From positions 1-21,173 of the forward strand of contig DDCV01000020.1 in the NCBI GenBank assembly GCA_002335845.1: 21,173 nt of DNA, in the 5' to 3' direction. This document shows, one piece after another, positions 6,863 to 16,800 of this stretch (position 1 is the stretch's first letter; each line of letters opens with the position of its first letter). The notes beneath the pieces are model-generated. The model worked only from the letters and a program-made list of their open reading frames with translations, ran no database searches and was not told the origin of the DNA. Position numbers and translations under genes: made by a program. This stretch comes from Rickettsiales bacterium UBA1997. GTDB lineage: Bacteria > Pseudomonadota > Alphaproteobacteria > Rickettsiales > UBA1997.

Positions 6863-6884
6863 ATTACTAGGTTAGCACAAATTG

Positions 6885-7649
6885 TTATATTCGTACTAAA
6901 ACTCCATGTTTTTTCATATATTCCTTAGCCTCTTGAATTGAGTATATTGAATAATGAAATATACTTGCAGCTAATACAGCATCTGCCTTGCCAACTACGA
7001 CAGCATCTCTTAAGTGCTCTAGCGTTCCAGCGCCCCCAGATGCAATAACAGGTATAGATACTTCGCTAGAAATAAGATTTAATAAATCTAAATCAAAACC
7101 TTTTTTAGTACCGTCTCTGTCCATGCTAGTTAACAGTATCTCGCCTGCACCTCTATCGCATAGTTCTTTGGCCCACTGGAAAGCATCTATTTCTGTTGAA
7201 TTTCGCCCTCCATGAGTATAGACAGTCCAGTTGCTATTATTTTTGTTTTGCTTAACGTCTATTGCAGCCACAATACATTGTCTACCAATCTTGTCTGTAA
7301 CCTGATTTATTAAATTTGGATTAGCTACTGCAGCACTATTTATGGCAACTTTATCTGCACCTGCGCTTAAAAGATTTAACACATCATTATAATTGGAAAC
7401 ACCGCCTCCAACAGTTAGCGGAATAAAAACTTCACAAGCTACTCTTTCAACAGTTTCTATGATTGTTTTTCTAGCCTCATGCGTTGCTGTGATATCTAAG
7501 AAAGCAATTTCATCCGCACCTTCTTGGTCATAACGTTTAGCTACCTCAACTGGGTCGCCTGCATCTACAATATTTATAAATTTAGTTCCTTTAACTACAC
7601 GGCCATTGGCAACATCTAGACATGGTATTATTCTTTTATATAAAGACAT
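6885..7649 (-). CDS. hisF: Imidazole glycerol phosphate synthase, cyclase subunit HisF
   Basis: HisF uses ammonia delivered by HisH to turn PRFAR into imidazole glycerol phosphate and AICAR, linking histidine and purine synthesis. The 254-residue TIM barrel begins [16 protein letters not shown] with catalytic Asp12; the second catalytic Asp131 lies in VAAIDVK. Phosphate-binding VGGGV (80-84) and [12 protein letters not shown] are present. All key residues are intact. Its start overlaps the hisA stop as TAATG. Confidence 0.97.
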   Translation of the reverse strand: MSLYKRIIPCLDVANGRVVKGTKFINIVDAGDPVEVAKRYDQEGADEIAFLDITATHEARKTIIETVERVACEVFIPLTVGGGVSNYNDVLNLLSAGADKVAINSAAVANPNLINQVTDKIGRQCIVAAIDVKQNKNNSNWTVYTHGGRNSTEIDAFQWAKELCDRGAGEILLTSMDRDGTKKGFDLDLLNLISSEVSIPVIASGGAGTLEHLRDAVVVGKADAVLAASIFHYSIYSIQEAKEYMKKHGVLVRI

Positions 7650-8380
7650 TAGTTTTTTTTAGATAATTTAATTGCATCTTTGAGATTAATTTTATTTTCA
7701 TATAAAGCCTTACCGATAATTACACCAGATATTTTAATTTCATTCATCCCACAAAGATATTTAATATCATCGATTGAAGTTACACCCCCGGAAGCAATTA
7801 ATGGAATACTAGAAAAGCTCAAAATATTTGAAATCTCTGAAAAATTCATTCCCTCTAACATCCCATCTTTGCTTACATCTGTAAAAACAATTTCTTGAAT
7901 GTTGTCAGATTCTAAAATTTTAATAAAATCTTGCAAGGTAAAATCTGATGAATTATTCCAGCCATGAACAGCTAACTTGCCATCCTTGACAGCAAGGTCA
8001 ATTATCACTTTGTCTTTAATATCAGATGGTATTTTTTTTAAAAAACTTGGGTCTGAAACTACACGAGTTCCAACTATAACTTTATTAATACCAATATTAA
8101 TATATTTATTTATACTTTCAATATCTCTAATTCCACCACCAATCTGAATATAAATATCTGGATAACTATTTCTAATCTCGGCAATAATATTATAGTTAAT
8201 AGTTTTTCCAGATTTCGCTCCATCTAAATCAACTATATGTAAATTCATAGACCCTTGGTCAATCCATTTCTTTGCTACATCTAATGGGTTATCAAAATAA
8301 TGAGTTACTTGGCTATAATCACCTTTAGCAAGTCTTACGCATTTACCCCCTTTAATATCAATTGCTGGAAGTATTTTCAT
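7649..8380 (-). CDS. hisA: ProFAR isomerase HisA
   Basis: HisA carries out the Amadori rearrangement of ProFAR to PRFAR in the histidine pathway. It is a 243-residue TIM barrel homologous to HisF, beginning [15 protein letters not shown] with Asp8 as general base; the second catalytic Asp128 is in [10 protein letters not shown]. Phosphate sites are IQIGGGIRD (79-86) and IASGGVTS. The tryptophan-pathway paralogue role (PriA) is unlikely in a gammaproteobacterium with a normal his cluster. It overlaps hisH upstream and hisF downstream by one base each. Confidence 0.96.
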   Translation of the reverse strand: MKILPAIDIKGGKCVRLAKGDYSQVTHYFDNPLDVAKKWIDQGSMNLHIVDLDGAKSGKTINYNIIAEIRNSYPDIYIQIGGGIRDIESINKYINIGINKVIVGTRVVSDPSFLKKIPSDIKDKVIIDLAVKDGKLAVHGWNNSSDFTLQDFIKILESDNIQEIVFTDVSKDGMLEGMNFSEISNILSFSSIPLIASGGVTSIDDIKYLCGMNEIKISGVIIGKALYENKINLKDAIKLSKKN

Positions 8381-9015
8381 TAAATCTCACCATTCCAGTT
8401 GATAAAATTTTCAAGCAATCTTAATCCCATCTTGGAACTCTTTTCAGGATGAAATTGAACTGCTGCAATATTATCTTTATAAAGTGCTGATGCAAAATCT
8501 AAATCATAATTAGTAGTTGATAATATATTTGATTTATCTAAAGGCTTCACAAAGTAACTATGCACAAAATAAAAAAATGCTCCATCAGGTATATTGCTCC
8601 AAAGAGGATGCTTACTTTCTTGTTTAACTTTATTCCATCCCATATGAGGAACTTTAAGATTTGAATTCATTTTTCTCTCTATGCTGAGAACTTTTCCATC
8701 CAAAATATTTAGACAGTTAGATCCTTCATTTTCCTCACTATGAGTCATTAGTACCTGCAAACCCATGCATATTCCTAAAAAGGGCTTTTGTGATATAACT
8801 TTTTTAAATTCTATAATATCTAAATTTTTATTAATATTGATCATGCATTCTGATGCCGCGCCTTGCCCGGGAAAGACGATATGAGAACAATCTGACAAAT
8901 CATTGAGCGAATTAGTTATCTTTACCGTAGAATTTTTATCTAAAACTTTGCTTAAAGCTTTGCACACACTATGTACATTACCCATGCCATAATCAATGAT
9001 AGCAATGTCTGCCAT
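8380..9015 (-). CDS. hisH: Imidazole glycerol phosphate synthase, glutamine amidotransferase subunit HisH
   Basis: HisH releases ammonia from glutamine and channels it to HisF. The 211-residue class I amidotransferase starts IAIIDYGMGNVHS and contains nucleophile Cys83 in FLGICMGLQ and the His189/Glu191 pair in VQFHPEKS, completing the triad. The PGQGAA oxyanion region is at 49-54. Its start codon overlaps the hisB stop (TAATG). Confidence 0.97.
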   Translation of the reverse strand: MADIAIIDYGMGNVHSVCKALSKVLDKNSTVKITNSLNDLSDCSHIVFPGQGAASECMININKNLDIIEFKKVISQKPFLGICMGLQVLMTHSEENEGSNCLNILDGKVLSIERKMNSNLKVPHMGWNKVKQESKHPLWSNIPDGAFFYFVHSYFVKPLDKSNILSTTNYDLDFASALYKDNIAAVQFHPEKSSKMGLRLLENFINWNGEI

Positions 9016-9608
9016 TAGATTAATTCTTTTGTAGACGGTATTTTGTCTGCTTGCCTTGGGTCGATTGTGACTGCCATTTTTAAGGCTTTGCCAAATGCTT
9101 TAAATATAGTCTCTGCTATGTGATGCGAATTACCACCTCTAATATTATCAATATGAATGGTGGCTTTAGCATGGTTAACAAAACCTTGAAAAAATTCTTG
9201 TAGCAAATCTATATCAAACTCTCCAACACGGGATCTTGGAAATGTGACATTAAACTCCAAACCAGGTCTTCCTGAAAAATCCAGAACAACCCTAGATAGT
9301 GATTCATCTAATGGAACATATGCTGAGCCAAATCTAGTTATACCTATTTTATTCCCAAGTGCTTTTTCCAAAGCCTGGCCTAGAACTATACCGACGTCTT
9401 CAACAGTATGGTGAGCATCTATTTCTAAGTCACCCTTGGCTAAAATTGTTAAATCAAACATACCATGCCGCGCAACTTGCTCCAGCATGTGTTCTAAAAA
9501 TGGCAAATCAGCTTTAATTGACGAGTCACCTTGACCATCTAAATTTATCTCCGCTTTTATTTGCGTTTCTTTTGTTACTCTTTCAACTTGTGCTATACGT
9601 TTTTTCAT
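9015..9608 (-). CDS. hisB: Imidazoleglycerol-phosphate dehydratase HisB (monofunctional)
   Basis: HisB dehydrates imidazole glycerol phosphate to imidazole acetol phosphate, using a manganese-type metal site. The 197-residue protein has both metal-binding motifs, [11 protein letters not shown] (64-74) and [15 protein letters not shown] (158-172), and [16 protein letters not shown] between them. It lacks the N-terminal histidinol-phosphatase domain found in the E. coli bifunctional HisB, so that step must be encoded elsewhere. It is the first his gene here, 17 bp after a DUF3530 hydrolase, with no clear promoter or Shine-Dalgarno sequence in the gap. Confidence 0.97.
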   Translation of the reverse strand: MKKRIAQVERVTKETQIKAEINLDGQGDSSIKADLPFLEHMLEQVARHGMFDLTILAKGDLEIDAHHTVEDVGIVLGQALEKALGNKIGITRFGSAYVPLDESLSRVVLDFSGRPGLEFNVTFPRSRVGEFDIDLLQEFFQGFVNHAKATIHIDNIRGGNSHHIAETIFKAFGKALKMAVTIDPRQADKIPSTKELI

Positions 9609-9625
9609 ATGATATCTATAACATA

Positions 9626-10402
9626 TTATAAAGATTTAAGCCATGAATTTACAATATCTACCAACAAATTACTTTCATTTAAATAATTATGATCAGAGCC
9701 TTGAATTTCTATATTTTTTGAAAAATAATCATTTTTATCTTTAATCGCATTATTAAAAATAGACGCATAATCTTTTACTGAGCCATGATCATATTCTCCA
9801 TAGATATTTAGAATTGGGATACTAATACCATCATAATCTAATTCATCAGCCATTTTCTGATTCTTATCTACTGCCCCTGCTCCAATTAAAATAAAACCAG
9901 ATAAATTTTTAATATTATTTTTTTTAGCCCAAGAAATAAACATATGAGCACCACAACTATGAGCAATAATAATAAGCTTATTAGACTGTATCAATTTAAT
10001 AGCAGATGTAATTCTTGCATCTGAATATTCAAAAATTTGTTTATATTCATCATAGGATTTACCTTTATCTAAAACAGGTAGCTGTAATGAGTAAGTATCA
10101 ATACCTTCTTCAACAAATGATATTCTTAATGGATCTATAACATTAGGTTCTGTAGGATAAAGGCCTCTTCCATGTAGCAATAAAATTGAATACTTAGATT
10201 CACTATTTTCATTAGCAATTAAATTAAAGTTATTTTCAAGATCAGAAGATATTTTTATTATATCAGCATCAAAAATATACTCAATAATTTGAGTATTTAT
10301 ATTTTCTTCACGGATTTTACTTGGAATAATATCGGCATATATATCTGTTAATATAAAAAATACTAATATTAAACTGCAAGAGAATTTAAGATATAAGTTC
10401 AT
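9626..10402 (-). CDS. Secreted alpha/beta hydrolase, DUF3530-like
   Basis: This is a 258-residue predicted periplasmic or lipid-associated hydrolase of unknown substrate. Residues 1-23 form a signal peptide ([15 protein letters not shown]). [10 protein letters not shown] (75-83) with following PLRISF resembles the DUF3530 family. The likely catalytic triad is Ser149 (AHSCGAH elbow), Asp205 (YGEYDHG) and His238 (GSDHNY). The 5' end overlaps pip by 17 bp, so the two are co-transcribed. Context next to a peptidase and a lipid A acyltransferase hints at envelope work, but that is inference. A peptidase or esterase role is equally possible. Confidence 0.75.
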   Translation of the reverse strand: MNLYLKFSCSLILVFFILTDIYADIIPSKIREENINTQIIEYIFDADIIKISSDLENNFNLIANENSESKYSILLLHGRGLYPTEPNVIDPLRISFVEEGIDTYSLQLPVLDKGKSYDEYKQIFEYSDARITSAIKLIQSNKLIIIAHSCGAHMFISWAKKNNIKNLSGFILIGAGAVDKNQKMADELDYDGISIPILNIYGEYDHGSVKDYASIFNNAIKDKNDYFSKNIEIQGSDHNYLNESNLLVDIVNSWLKSL

Positions 10403-11327
10403 TGGGATTTGAAAATATTTCGAGAACTTTATTTGTAATTCCAGGCTCTAAAAGAGAGTGTCCGGCATCATTGATTATATTTATATTAGACCTTTTGTAA
10501 ACCCGATGTAAGTCATATGCTTGTTTAAATGGACATACAATATCAAATCTTCCATGAACAATGTGACACTTTATATTAAGAATTTTATCAATGTTATTTA
10601 AAATTTGATTTTCATCTATGAAGCAGTCATTCATAAAATAATGAGTTTCTATTTTTGATAATGATTCAGAACAATCTGAAAAATTACCTATGACAGCTTT
10701 AGACGGTAATAGGGTTGAACACTTGCCCTCCCATTCTGCCCATTTTTTACATAAATTAAGACTAATATCTTTATTTTTACCATGAATTCTATTATGAAAT
10801 GCTGTTAAAATGTTATTTCTTTCTTCAGCAGGAATATCAGAAATAAATGCATCCCAATGATCTGGATATATTTCATGAGCTCCCTTCTGATAAAACCAAT
10901 TAATATCAGCTTTTCTACATAAAAATATGCCTCGTAATACAAGAGAGTGAACTAGTTCTGGATATTTTTCTGCAAATAATAATCCTAATGTAGAGCCCCA
11001 CGAACCTCCATATATTATAGATTTCTCAATATTAAGGTGAGTGATAATTTTTTTAATATCATCAATTAAGTCTTCAGCTGTATTATTAATAATGCTCGCA
11101 TAAGGTTTAGATTTTCCAGAACCACGCTGGTCAAATAAAATTATTCTATAAACCTTAGGGTCAAAGAATCTTCTATAAAAATAATTAGTGCCTGCACCTG
11201 GGCCACCATGCAAAAAAATAACAGGAATACCATTTGGATTTCCAGATTGCTCAATATATAGTTTATGAGTTATATCAACAGACAGATATTCATGTTTATA
11301 TTCTTTTATATCTGGGAATAAGTTCAT
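10386..11327 (-). CDS. pip: Proline iminopeptidase (alpha/beta hydrolase, S33)
   Basis: It removes N-terminal proline from peptides in the cytosol. The 313-residue enzyme shows HGGPGAG (40-46) as oxyanion region, ILFDQRGSGKSKP (63-75), nucleophile Ser109 in GGSWGSTLGL, Asp262 (HGRFDIVCP) and His290 (DAGHSLLEPG). The PDIKEY start and the CPFKQA segment are typical of Pip rather than of other hydrolases. A TATAAT on the - strand (11335-11340) lies so close to the ATG that the message might be nearly leaderless if it is used. The upstream acyltransferase gene ends 60 bp away. Confidence 0.93.
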   Translation of the reverse strand: MNLFPDIKEYKHEYLSVDITHKLYIEQSGNPNGIPVIFLHGGPGAGTNYFYRRFFDPKVYRIILFDQRGSGKSKPYASIINNTAEDLIDDIKKIITHLNIEKSIIYGGSWGSTLGLLFAEKYPELVHSLVLRGIFLCRKADINWFYQKGAHEIYPDHWDAFISDIPAEERNNILTAFHNRIHGKNKDISLNLCKKWAEWEGKCSTLLPSKAVIGNFSDCSESLSKIETHYFMNDCFIDENQILNNIDKILNIKCHIVHGRFDIVCPFKQAYDLHRVYKRSNINIINDAGHSLLEPGITNKVLEIFSNPNELIS

Positions 11328-11387
11328 ATAAATGATTATAAAGAATATTAAATAAAGTTAATAGCGAATGATTAACATTAAATTATA

Positions 11388-12371
11388 TTACTGATATGGA
11401 TAACTTTTGCCGTCAGGCCGTGTTTGAAATAGTCTAAGGCTCCACATATATTGGTCTAAATCATGTGAAATGATCTTCTCTAGCGCAATATTTATTGTAT
11501 TAGCATCTTTTTGCTTATCATTAGATGGAAAGTTTTCTAATGGCTCACCAATATATGTTGTATATTTTTTAGAGGTAGGACAATAATAATTAATACATGG
11601 CATAACAGTGCAATTAGATAATTCCGATATCTTGCTTACAGAAATAAGCGTTGATTTTTTTTCATCAAAAAATTTTGAAAATACTGAATTATCTTTTCCT
11701 AAATCTTCATCACCAAAATAATAGAATATAGCTTTGCTTTTGAGCGCTTTTATTATTTTACGAAATGAAAAATTATCTCTTGGATATACTATAATATTGT
11801 CCATGTTTCTGCTACGAGCACTCCCAATAATCCAGTTTAATAATTTATTTCTAAATGGCTTATACATGCTTATCATTGGATATCCTGACAAAGATCTCCC
11901 TCCAAAATCTAGAAAAACAGAGTGTGCAACTAACAATATCACGCCTTTATCTTTAGCTAATTCTTTATCAAGAGAATCTTTATTGGAAATTTCACAGTTC
12001 TTTTGTAAGAATGAATTGCTTCTCCACCAGAGTAATGACATATCAACAAAAGCCCTTCCTAGGTAAGCAAAATATGCTTTGCAAAGATTATTAATTTCAA
12101 CTTTGCTCTTACTCTTAAAACATAAGGAAAGATTTACTGTTACTATGTTTCTACGTTTAGAATTTGTTAAGAATATAATTTTACCCACAATGTTTCCCAA
12201 TATGGTTCTAATCGTATTTGGTATAAAAGAAAGTAAAAAAGATAATAATAATAATAACCATGTTGGCCAATAATAAGGCAGTAAATACTTTAATGAAAAG
12301 TGTTCTCCATCACTTTTACTAATGTTTAAAGGATTAGTTTTAGATAAAAAAGGTTTTGCTTCATTTCCCAT
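11388..12371 (-). CDS. Lipid A / lysophospholipid acyltransferase of the LpxL-HtrB family
   Basis: It probably transfers a secondary acyl chain to the lipid A precursor at the inner membrane. The 327-residue protein has a hydrophobic N-terminal segment (35-57) and the acyltransferase HX4D motif at His150-Asp155 (AHSVFLD). FGDEDLGKDNSVFSKFFD matches the DQDYG...GVFVPFFG block of LpxL, and the end (LFQTRPDGKSYPYQ) matches the family's RFKTRPEG close. LpxL, LpxM and LpxP cannot be told apart here. The hydrophobic run includes a (TTA)n-rich coding stretch at 12240-12258. It is 7 bp after trkH. Confidence 0.85.
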   Translation of the reverse strand: MGNEAKPFLSKTNPLNISKSDGEHFSLKYLLPYYWPTWLLLLLSFLLSFIPNTIRTILGNIVGKIIFLTNSKRRNIVTVNLSLCFKSKSKVEINNLCKAYFAYLGRAFVDMSLLWWRSNSFLQKNCEISNKDSLDKELAKDKGVILLVAHSVFLDFGGRSLSGYPMISMYKPFRNKLLNWIIGSARSRNMDNIIVYPRDNFSFRKIIKALKSKAIFYYFGDEDLGKDNSVFSKFFDEKKSTLISVSKISELSNCTVMPCINYYCPTSKKYTTYIGEPLENFPSNDKQKDANTINIALEKIISHDLDQYMWSLRLFQTRPDGKSYPYQ

Positions 12372-12378
12372 AATAGTA

Positions 12379-13821
12379 TTAATATTTCCAAAAATATGGT
12401 GTCATCACAATCAATAATGTGAAAATTTCCAGCCTACCTAAAATCATTGCAAAAGATAAAACATATTTAGCAAATATATTGATATTTCCATAATTCAATG
12501 CAACATCACCAAGTCCTGGTCCAAGGTTATTAATACAAGAAGCCACAGCAGAAAAAGAAGTAACCATATCAAGCCCAGACATCAAAAGAAGAAATGATAG
12601 AGCTAAGTAAGACAAGATATAAAATATAAAAAAATTATATAGCGTTGCTGACGTTTCTTCATTTATAGTTGATTGATTTATACGTATTGGAATTTCTGCA
12701 GTTGGATGTATGATCTTAAGCAATTCTTTTTTCAATAACTTAAAAAGTATTATTACTCTTATTACTTTTAACCCACCACCAGTTGATCCTGCACATGCAC
12801 CTATGAAACTTATCGCAATCAGTAATGATATGATAAATGAGGGCCAAGAATAATATGTTGTACTGGTAAAGCCAGATGTTGTTATGAATGATACTGACTG
12901 AAAAAGTATCTGCATAACTGTTAAGTCTTCATGTTTTCCAATATTTGCATATATGGTTATAATAACAAATACAAAAAATATAACCCAAAGATATGATTTA
13001 AATTCAGTATCATTAAAATATGCTTTAATATCTTTTGTTTTTATTGCCATGAAATGTAAAATAAAATTCAATGCTGAGATAAGCATAAAAAAAACACATA
13101 TTAATTCTATTGAATTACTATCAAAATATCCAATGCTTGAGTTATGTGTAGAAAATCCACCAATTGCAATAGTAGAAAAACTATGCGCTATAGAATCAAA
13201 TATTGACATCCCAGCTAGATAATAAGCGATGGCACATATTATGGTTAATCCCAAATAAATAGACCAAAGGCTTTTAGCTGTTTCTGCAATTCTAGGTGAT
13301 ATTTTATTATCTTTAATTGGTCCAGTAGACTCAGCTTTATATAAATGCATTCCCCCAACTCCAAGCATTGGTAATATCGCAAGAGCTAATATCACAATGC
13401 CCATGCCACCTAACCACTGTAACTCTTGCCTATATATTAATAATGAAGGAGAGAGTACATCAATATTACTAATTACTGTTGCCCCAGTTGTTGTCCATCC
13501 TGAAATTGATTCAAAAAAAGCATCTATAAAACTAAGAGATAATTGCTCATCAAACATAAAAGGGATTGAGCCAAAAAGGCTAAGAATAAGCCAAAATAAA
13601 ACTACAATTAAAAAACCTTCTTTGGTTTTAATATCACTTTTAGATTTAATATTTGGCAGATACAAGATAAGACCAAAAAATAAGGTTATTAAAAAAGAAT
13701 TTAAAAAAGTTTCAAGATTACCATCATTGTAAATCAAAGAAACAGAAATGGGTATAAAAAGCATCAAACTAAAAAGGATGAGCATTATTCCTATAATTTT
13801 TAAAATAATCGAATAATTCAT
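12379..13821 (-). CDS. trkH: Trk potassium uptake system membrane subunit TrkH
   Basis: TrkH is the K+-translocating inner-membrane protein gated by TrkA. The 480-residue polytopic protein has the four pore loops expected: SGWTTTGATV (107-116), TIAIGGFSTHN (217-227), TTSGFTST (314-321) and NNLGPGLGDV (431-440), each with its filter glycine. GACAGSTGGGLKVIR (341-355) is the conserved gating loop region. Length matches E. coli TrkH. It follows trkA with a 3-bp gap, so the two subunits are co-expressed. Confidence 0.96.
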   Translation of the reverse strand: MNYSIILKIIGIMLILFSLMLFIPISVSLIYNDGNLETFLNSFLITLFFGLILYLPNIKSKSDIKTKEGFLIVVLFWLILSLFGSIPFMFDEQLSLSFIDAFFESISGWTTTGATVISNIDVLSPSLLIYRQELQWLGGMGIVILALAILPMLGVGGMHLYKAESTGPIKDNKISPRIAETAKSLWSIYLGLTIICAIAYYLAGMSIFDSIAHSFSTIAIGGFSTHNSSIGYFDSNSIELICVFFMLISALNFILHFMAIKTKDIKAYFNDTEFKSYLWVIFFVFVIITIYANIGKHEDLTVMQILFQSVSFITTSGFTSTTYYSWPSFIISLLIAISFIGACAGSTGGGLKVIRVIILFKLLKKELLKIIHPTAEIPIRINQSTINEETSATLYNFFIFYILSYLALSFLLLMSGLDMVTSFSAVASCINNLGPGLGDVALNYGNINIFAKYVLSFAMILGRLEIFTLLIVMTPYFWKY

Positions 13822-13824
13822 ATT

Positions 13825-15195
13825 CTAAAAAAAACCTACACTCACCTGAAACATTTTTTCTACTTTAGATATGTTCTTTTTATCTAAAACAAATATTATA
13901 ACATGATCATTCGTCTCAATAATTAAATCATCATTGGCAAGTATGACAGATTCTTTTCTCACGATAGCTCCAATAACTATATCAACAGGTAAGTTTAATT
14001 CAGGTATTTTTTTCCCTACTAACTTTGAAGTTTTAGCATCACCATGAACAATGATTTCCATAGCCTCAGCATCACCTGTTGCAAGTTGATGAACGCTTAC
14101 AATATCACTAGTTCTAACAGAAGCTAATAATGATCCAATTGTTACATCTTCAGGAGATACAACAACATCTATTTCTTTTGACACAAGATTTCTATAAGAA
14201 GATTTATTTACGATAGCTATTGTTCTTTTTGCACCCATATCTTTGGCAAGTTTTGCTGATAAAATATTCATTTGGTCATTATTTGTAACAGCACAAAAAT
14301 AATCAACATCACTTATATTTTCATTATGTAATAACGACTCATCTGCTATGTCATTATTTAATACAACTGTAGACGATAATTCTTGAGAAACCTGTTTTGC
14401 AATATGTTTGTCTTTCTCTATAAGTTTTAAATTATAAATTGATTCAAGTTTTTTTGCTAACGCTGACCCAACTCTTCCTCCTCCAGCAATCATGACATTA
14501 TGAGGCTTCTCGGTATTTTTTCTTAGCTCACTCATGAAGCGCATATTCTCTTCTGTTGCTAAAAAATATACATCGTCTCCTGGAAGAACAACAGTGTCAC
14601 CATTGGGCATATTATGTTTTTTATCTCTATAAATACTAATCACCTTAACGTCAACATTGGGCATATGTTTTTTAAATTCAGATAACTTTTTTCCTGATAA
14701 CGGGCCTTCTGGTAAAACAGTAACTGCAACGACTTGTACTAATCCAGATGAAAATTGAAAAGTCTGAAAAGCTCCAGGATGATCTAAAATATTTTTTACA
14801 TAATCTGTTATTAATATATTTGGAGTTATTACTTCACTAATTGAAAAATGAGCTTTATCGAAACCATCTTCATCTCTTAAGTATTCGTTCGCTCTTAACC
14901 TTGCTATTCTTTTAGGGACATTATAAATTGATTTTGCAACATGGCATGCAGCCATATTAACTTCATCACTACCTGTAACTGCAATAACCATATCGCAATT
15001 TTCAGCATCTGCAAGTTTTTGAACTGAGGGATAAGACGCAAGACCATGAATTGTTTTTATATCCATTTTTTCTTGCAAGTCAGATAAAACATCTTTGTCA
15101 TAATCAACAAGCGTAATGTCATTTCCATCATCCGAGAGTATTTTGGCTACTGATGAACCAACCTGACCACCGCCAAAGACTATGATTTTTTTCAT
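13825..15195 (-). CDS. trkA: Trk system regulatory subunit TrkA
   Basis: TrkA is the peripheral ring that binds NAD(H) or ATP and gates TrkH. The 456-residue protein is a tandem of two RCK units. The first Rossmann motif is GGGQVG (8-13) with Asp31, followed by a TrkA_C domain (about 140-225). The second is GGGRVG (238-243) with Glu260, followed by a second TrkA_C domain (about 365-450). A - strand TATAAT lies at 15246-15251 upstream without a good -35. The 71-bp gap after fmt may start a new transcript. rsmB, which often lies between fmt and trkA, is absent. Confidence 0.97.
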   Translation of the reverse strand: MKKIIVFGGGQVGSSVAKILSDDGNDITLVDYDKDVLSDLQEKMDIKTIHGLASYPSVQKLADAENCDMVIAVTGSDEVNMAACHVAKSIYNVPKRIARLRANEYLRDEDGFDKAHFSISEVITPNILITDYVKNILDHPGAFQTFQFSSGLVQVVAVTVLPEGPLSGKKLSEFKKHMPNVDVKVISIYRDKKHNMPNGDTVVLPGDDVYFLATEENMRFMSELRKNTEKPHNVMIAGGGRVGSALAKKLESIYNLKLIEKDKHIAKQVSQELSSTVVLNNDIADESLLHNENISDVDYFCAVTNNDQMNILSAKLAKDMGAKRTIAIVNKSSYRNLVSKEIDVVVSPEDVTIGSLLASVRTSDIVSVHQLATGDAEAMEIIVHGDAKTSKLVGKKIPELNLPVDIVIGAIVRKESVILANDDLIIETNDHVIIFVLDKKNISKVEKMFQVSVGFF

Positions 15196-15266
15196 TTCTT
15201 TTACTAGGTTATTTTCACGAGTTCATTCTACACCATATTAAGCTAATTATAATAGATATATGCTAT

Positions 15267-16193
15267 TTATTTATGTAAATACTGCTTGATTTTGCGAACA
15301 AAAGCACTATTCGAGTTAAATAAGTCTCTTGTAGAGATTATATTCTTACCCGGTAATTGTAATTTTTCTATACTGACAGCACCATTGTTGGCAACAATAC
15401 ATAATTCATCATAATTAAACTTAATTATTGTCCCTGGCTCTTCTTTACCAACATATAATACTTGTTTGGCTTTCCAGATTTTAAGTTTAATACCAAATAA
15501 TTCTGTTTCTGCTACAGGTCCACCTGTTAGAGATTTAATTTTGCAGCATATAGAATAAGGATCATGATCCCAATTTATAACAGCTTCGGCTTTATAAATT
15601 TTTTTAGCATAACTAGCAGAAAATTCATTTTGCTGAGTGAAACCAGATAAATTAGAATTTAACAAAAAAACTTCTTCAAGATGATCAACTGCTATCTGAG
15701 TGAGCTTATCTTCTAACAATAAAGCATGGTCATTCTCTTTAATATTGTATTCATAAGAAGCTATAATAGCTCCTGTATCTAATGACTCATCTATTTTAAA
15801 AAATGTTACACCTGTCTTTAGGTCACCTTTTTCCAAAGCTCTTTGTATTGGAGCAGCACCTCTCCATTTTGGAAGAAGAGAGCAATGAATATTTATTACC
15901 CCATATTTTGGCAACGAAATTAGTTCGGGGGGTAATATTTTTCCATAAGCATATACAATGTAAAGATCAGCATTATAAGATTTCAATGTTTCAATAAATT
16001 TTTTGTCACCAAGATCTGCAGGATATAATGTATTTATATTTTTACTTTCACTAAGTAAACCTACTGGAGTTTTTGTTCTTCTATTATTCTTGAAATTTTG
16101 AGTAACAACAGTTTGAACAGCATGTTTATTTGCTAGTAATGACTCTAAAACTTTACAAGAATATGATGGGCTTCCAAAAAATATAATATTCAA
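15267..16193 (-). CDS. fmt: Methionyl-tRNA formyltransferase
   Basis: It formylates initiator Met-tRNA using 10-formyl-tetrahydrofolate. The 308-residue protein begins with the nucleotide-like fold NIIFFGSPSYS and contains catalytic Asn101 and His103 in INIHCSLLPKWRGAAP, and Asp139 in DESLDTGAII. The smaller C-terminal OB-like domain covers about 205-308. Length is normal. It follows def by 18 bp; the two products add and later remove the formyl group. Confidence 0.97.
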   Translation of the reverse strand: MNIIFFGSPSYSCKVLESLLANKHAVQTVVTQNFKNNRRTKTPVGLLSESKNINTLYPADLGDKKFIETLKSYNADLYIVYAYGKILPPELISLPKYGVINIHCSLLPKWRGAAPIQRALEKGDLKTGVTFFKIDESLDTGAIIASYEYNIKENDHALLLEDKLTQIAVDHLEEVFLLNSNLSGFTQQNEFSASYAKKIYKAEAVINWDHDPYSICCKIKSLTGGPVAETELFGIKLKIWKAKQVLYVGKEEPGTIIKFNYDELCIVANNGAVSIEKLQLPGKNIISTRDLFNSNSAFVRKIKQYLHK

Positions 16194-16211
16194 CTTAATT
16201 TATCCAAACTG

Positions 16212-16748
16212 TTATATTGAATAGGGAACGCCTTTCCTGGCAGATAATATTCCCTGTGATATTTGCTTTTTTATTTTCTTAGCTATTCTGTCTCTCTTAA
16301 TATCAGATATATAATCAACAAATAATTTTCCATCAAGGTGATCAATCTCATGTTGTATGCACACTGCTAAAAGTCCATTGGCATTAGACTCATGTAAGTC
16401 CCCTTTTAAATCATGAAAGCTATAAGTAATTTGATTAAACCTCTCTACTGGTTCATAAAATCCAGGCACTGAAAGGCAGCCTTCTTCAAAAACTATCTTA
16501 TCTTCTTTAGAATTAATTACTGGGTTAACAAGAAATAATGGCTCATTCCTATCTTCGCTTATATCTATAACAATCAGCCTTATTTGAATATTAACTTGAA
16601 CTGCAGCTAAACCAATCCCTTTACACTCATACATCGTATGGAGCATGTTCCTTGCAATTATATTAAGATTATCGTCATATATATCAATACTTTTGCCTTT
16701 TTTCCGCAATCTATTATCTGGAAAATGCAGCACATTTAATAACTCCAT
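16212..16748 (-). CDS. def: Peptide deformylase
   Basis: It removes the formyl group from nascent proteins at the ribosome. The 178-residue metalloenzyme has the three motifs GIGLAAVQ (44-51), EGCLSVPG (89-96, ligand Cys91) and QHEIDHLDG (132-140, ligands His133 and His137, catalytic Glu134). The C-terminal region (RKGVPYSI) is slightly longer than in E. coli. It is the first gene of the minus-strand block and diverges from topA across 89 bp. No clear promoter in its direction was found. Confidence 0.97.
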   Translation of the reverse strand: MELLNVLHFPDNRLRKKGKSIDIYDDNLNIIARNMLHTMYECKGIGLAAVQVNIQIRLIVIDISEDRNEPLFLVNPVINSKEDKIVFEEGCLSVPGFYEPVERFNQITYSFHDLKGDLHESNANGLLAVCIQHEIDHLDGKLFVDYISDIKRDRIAKKIKKQISQGILSARKGVPYSI

Positions 16749-16770
16749 AATTAATGATTCTCAAAAATAG

Positions 16771-16800
16771 TTGTAAATATATTCATTTTAATAGTATAAA
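16771..16800 (+). promoter_or_regulatory. Candidate sigma-70 promoter for topA
   Basis: TTGTAA (16771-16776) and TATAAA (16795-16800) are 18 bp apart in the def/topA divergent gap, giving a predicted start about 30 bp before the topA ATG. The match is good but the region is very AT-rich. Confidence 0.4.

Noticed and set aside
12235..12258. Trinucleotide (AAT/TTA) repeat as a phase-variable tract
   Set aside because: It codes leucine in a membrane helix; a 3-bp unit would not shift the frame, and it is short.
11734..13732. Plus-strand frames opposite the acyltransferase and trkH genes
   Set aside because: They lie within conserved minus-strand genes, and their composition mirrors the antisense of membrane segments.
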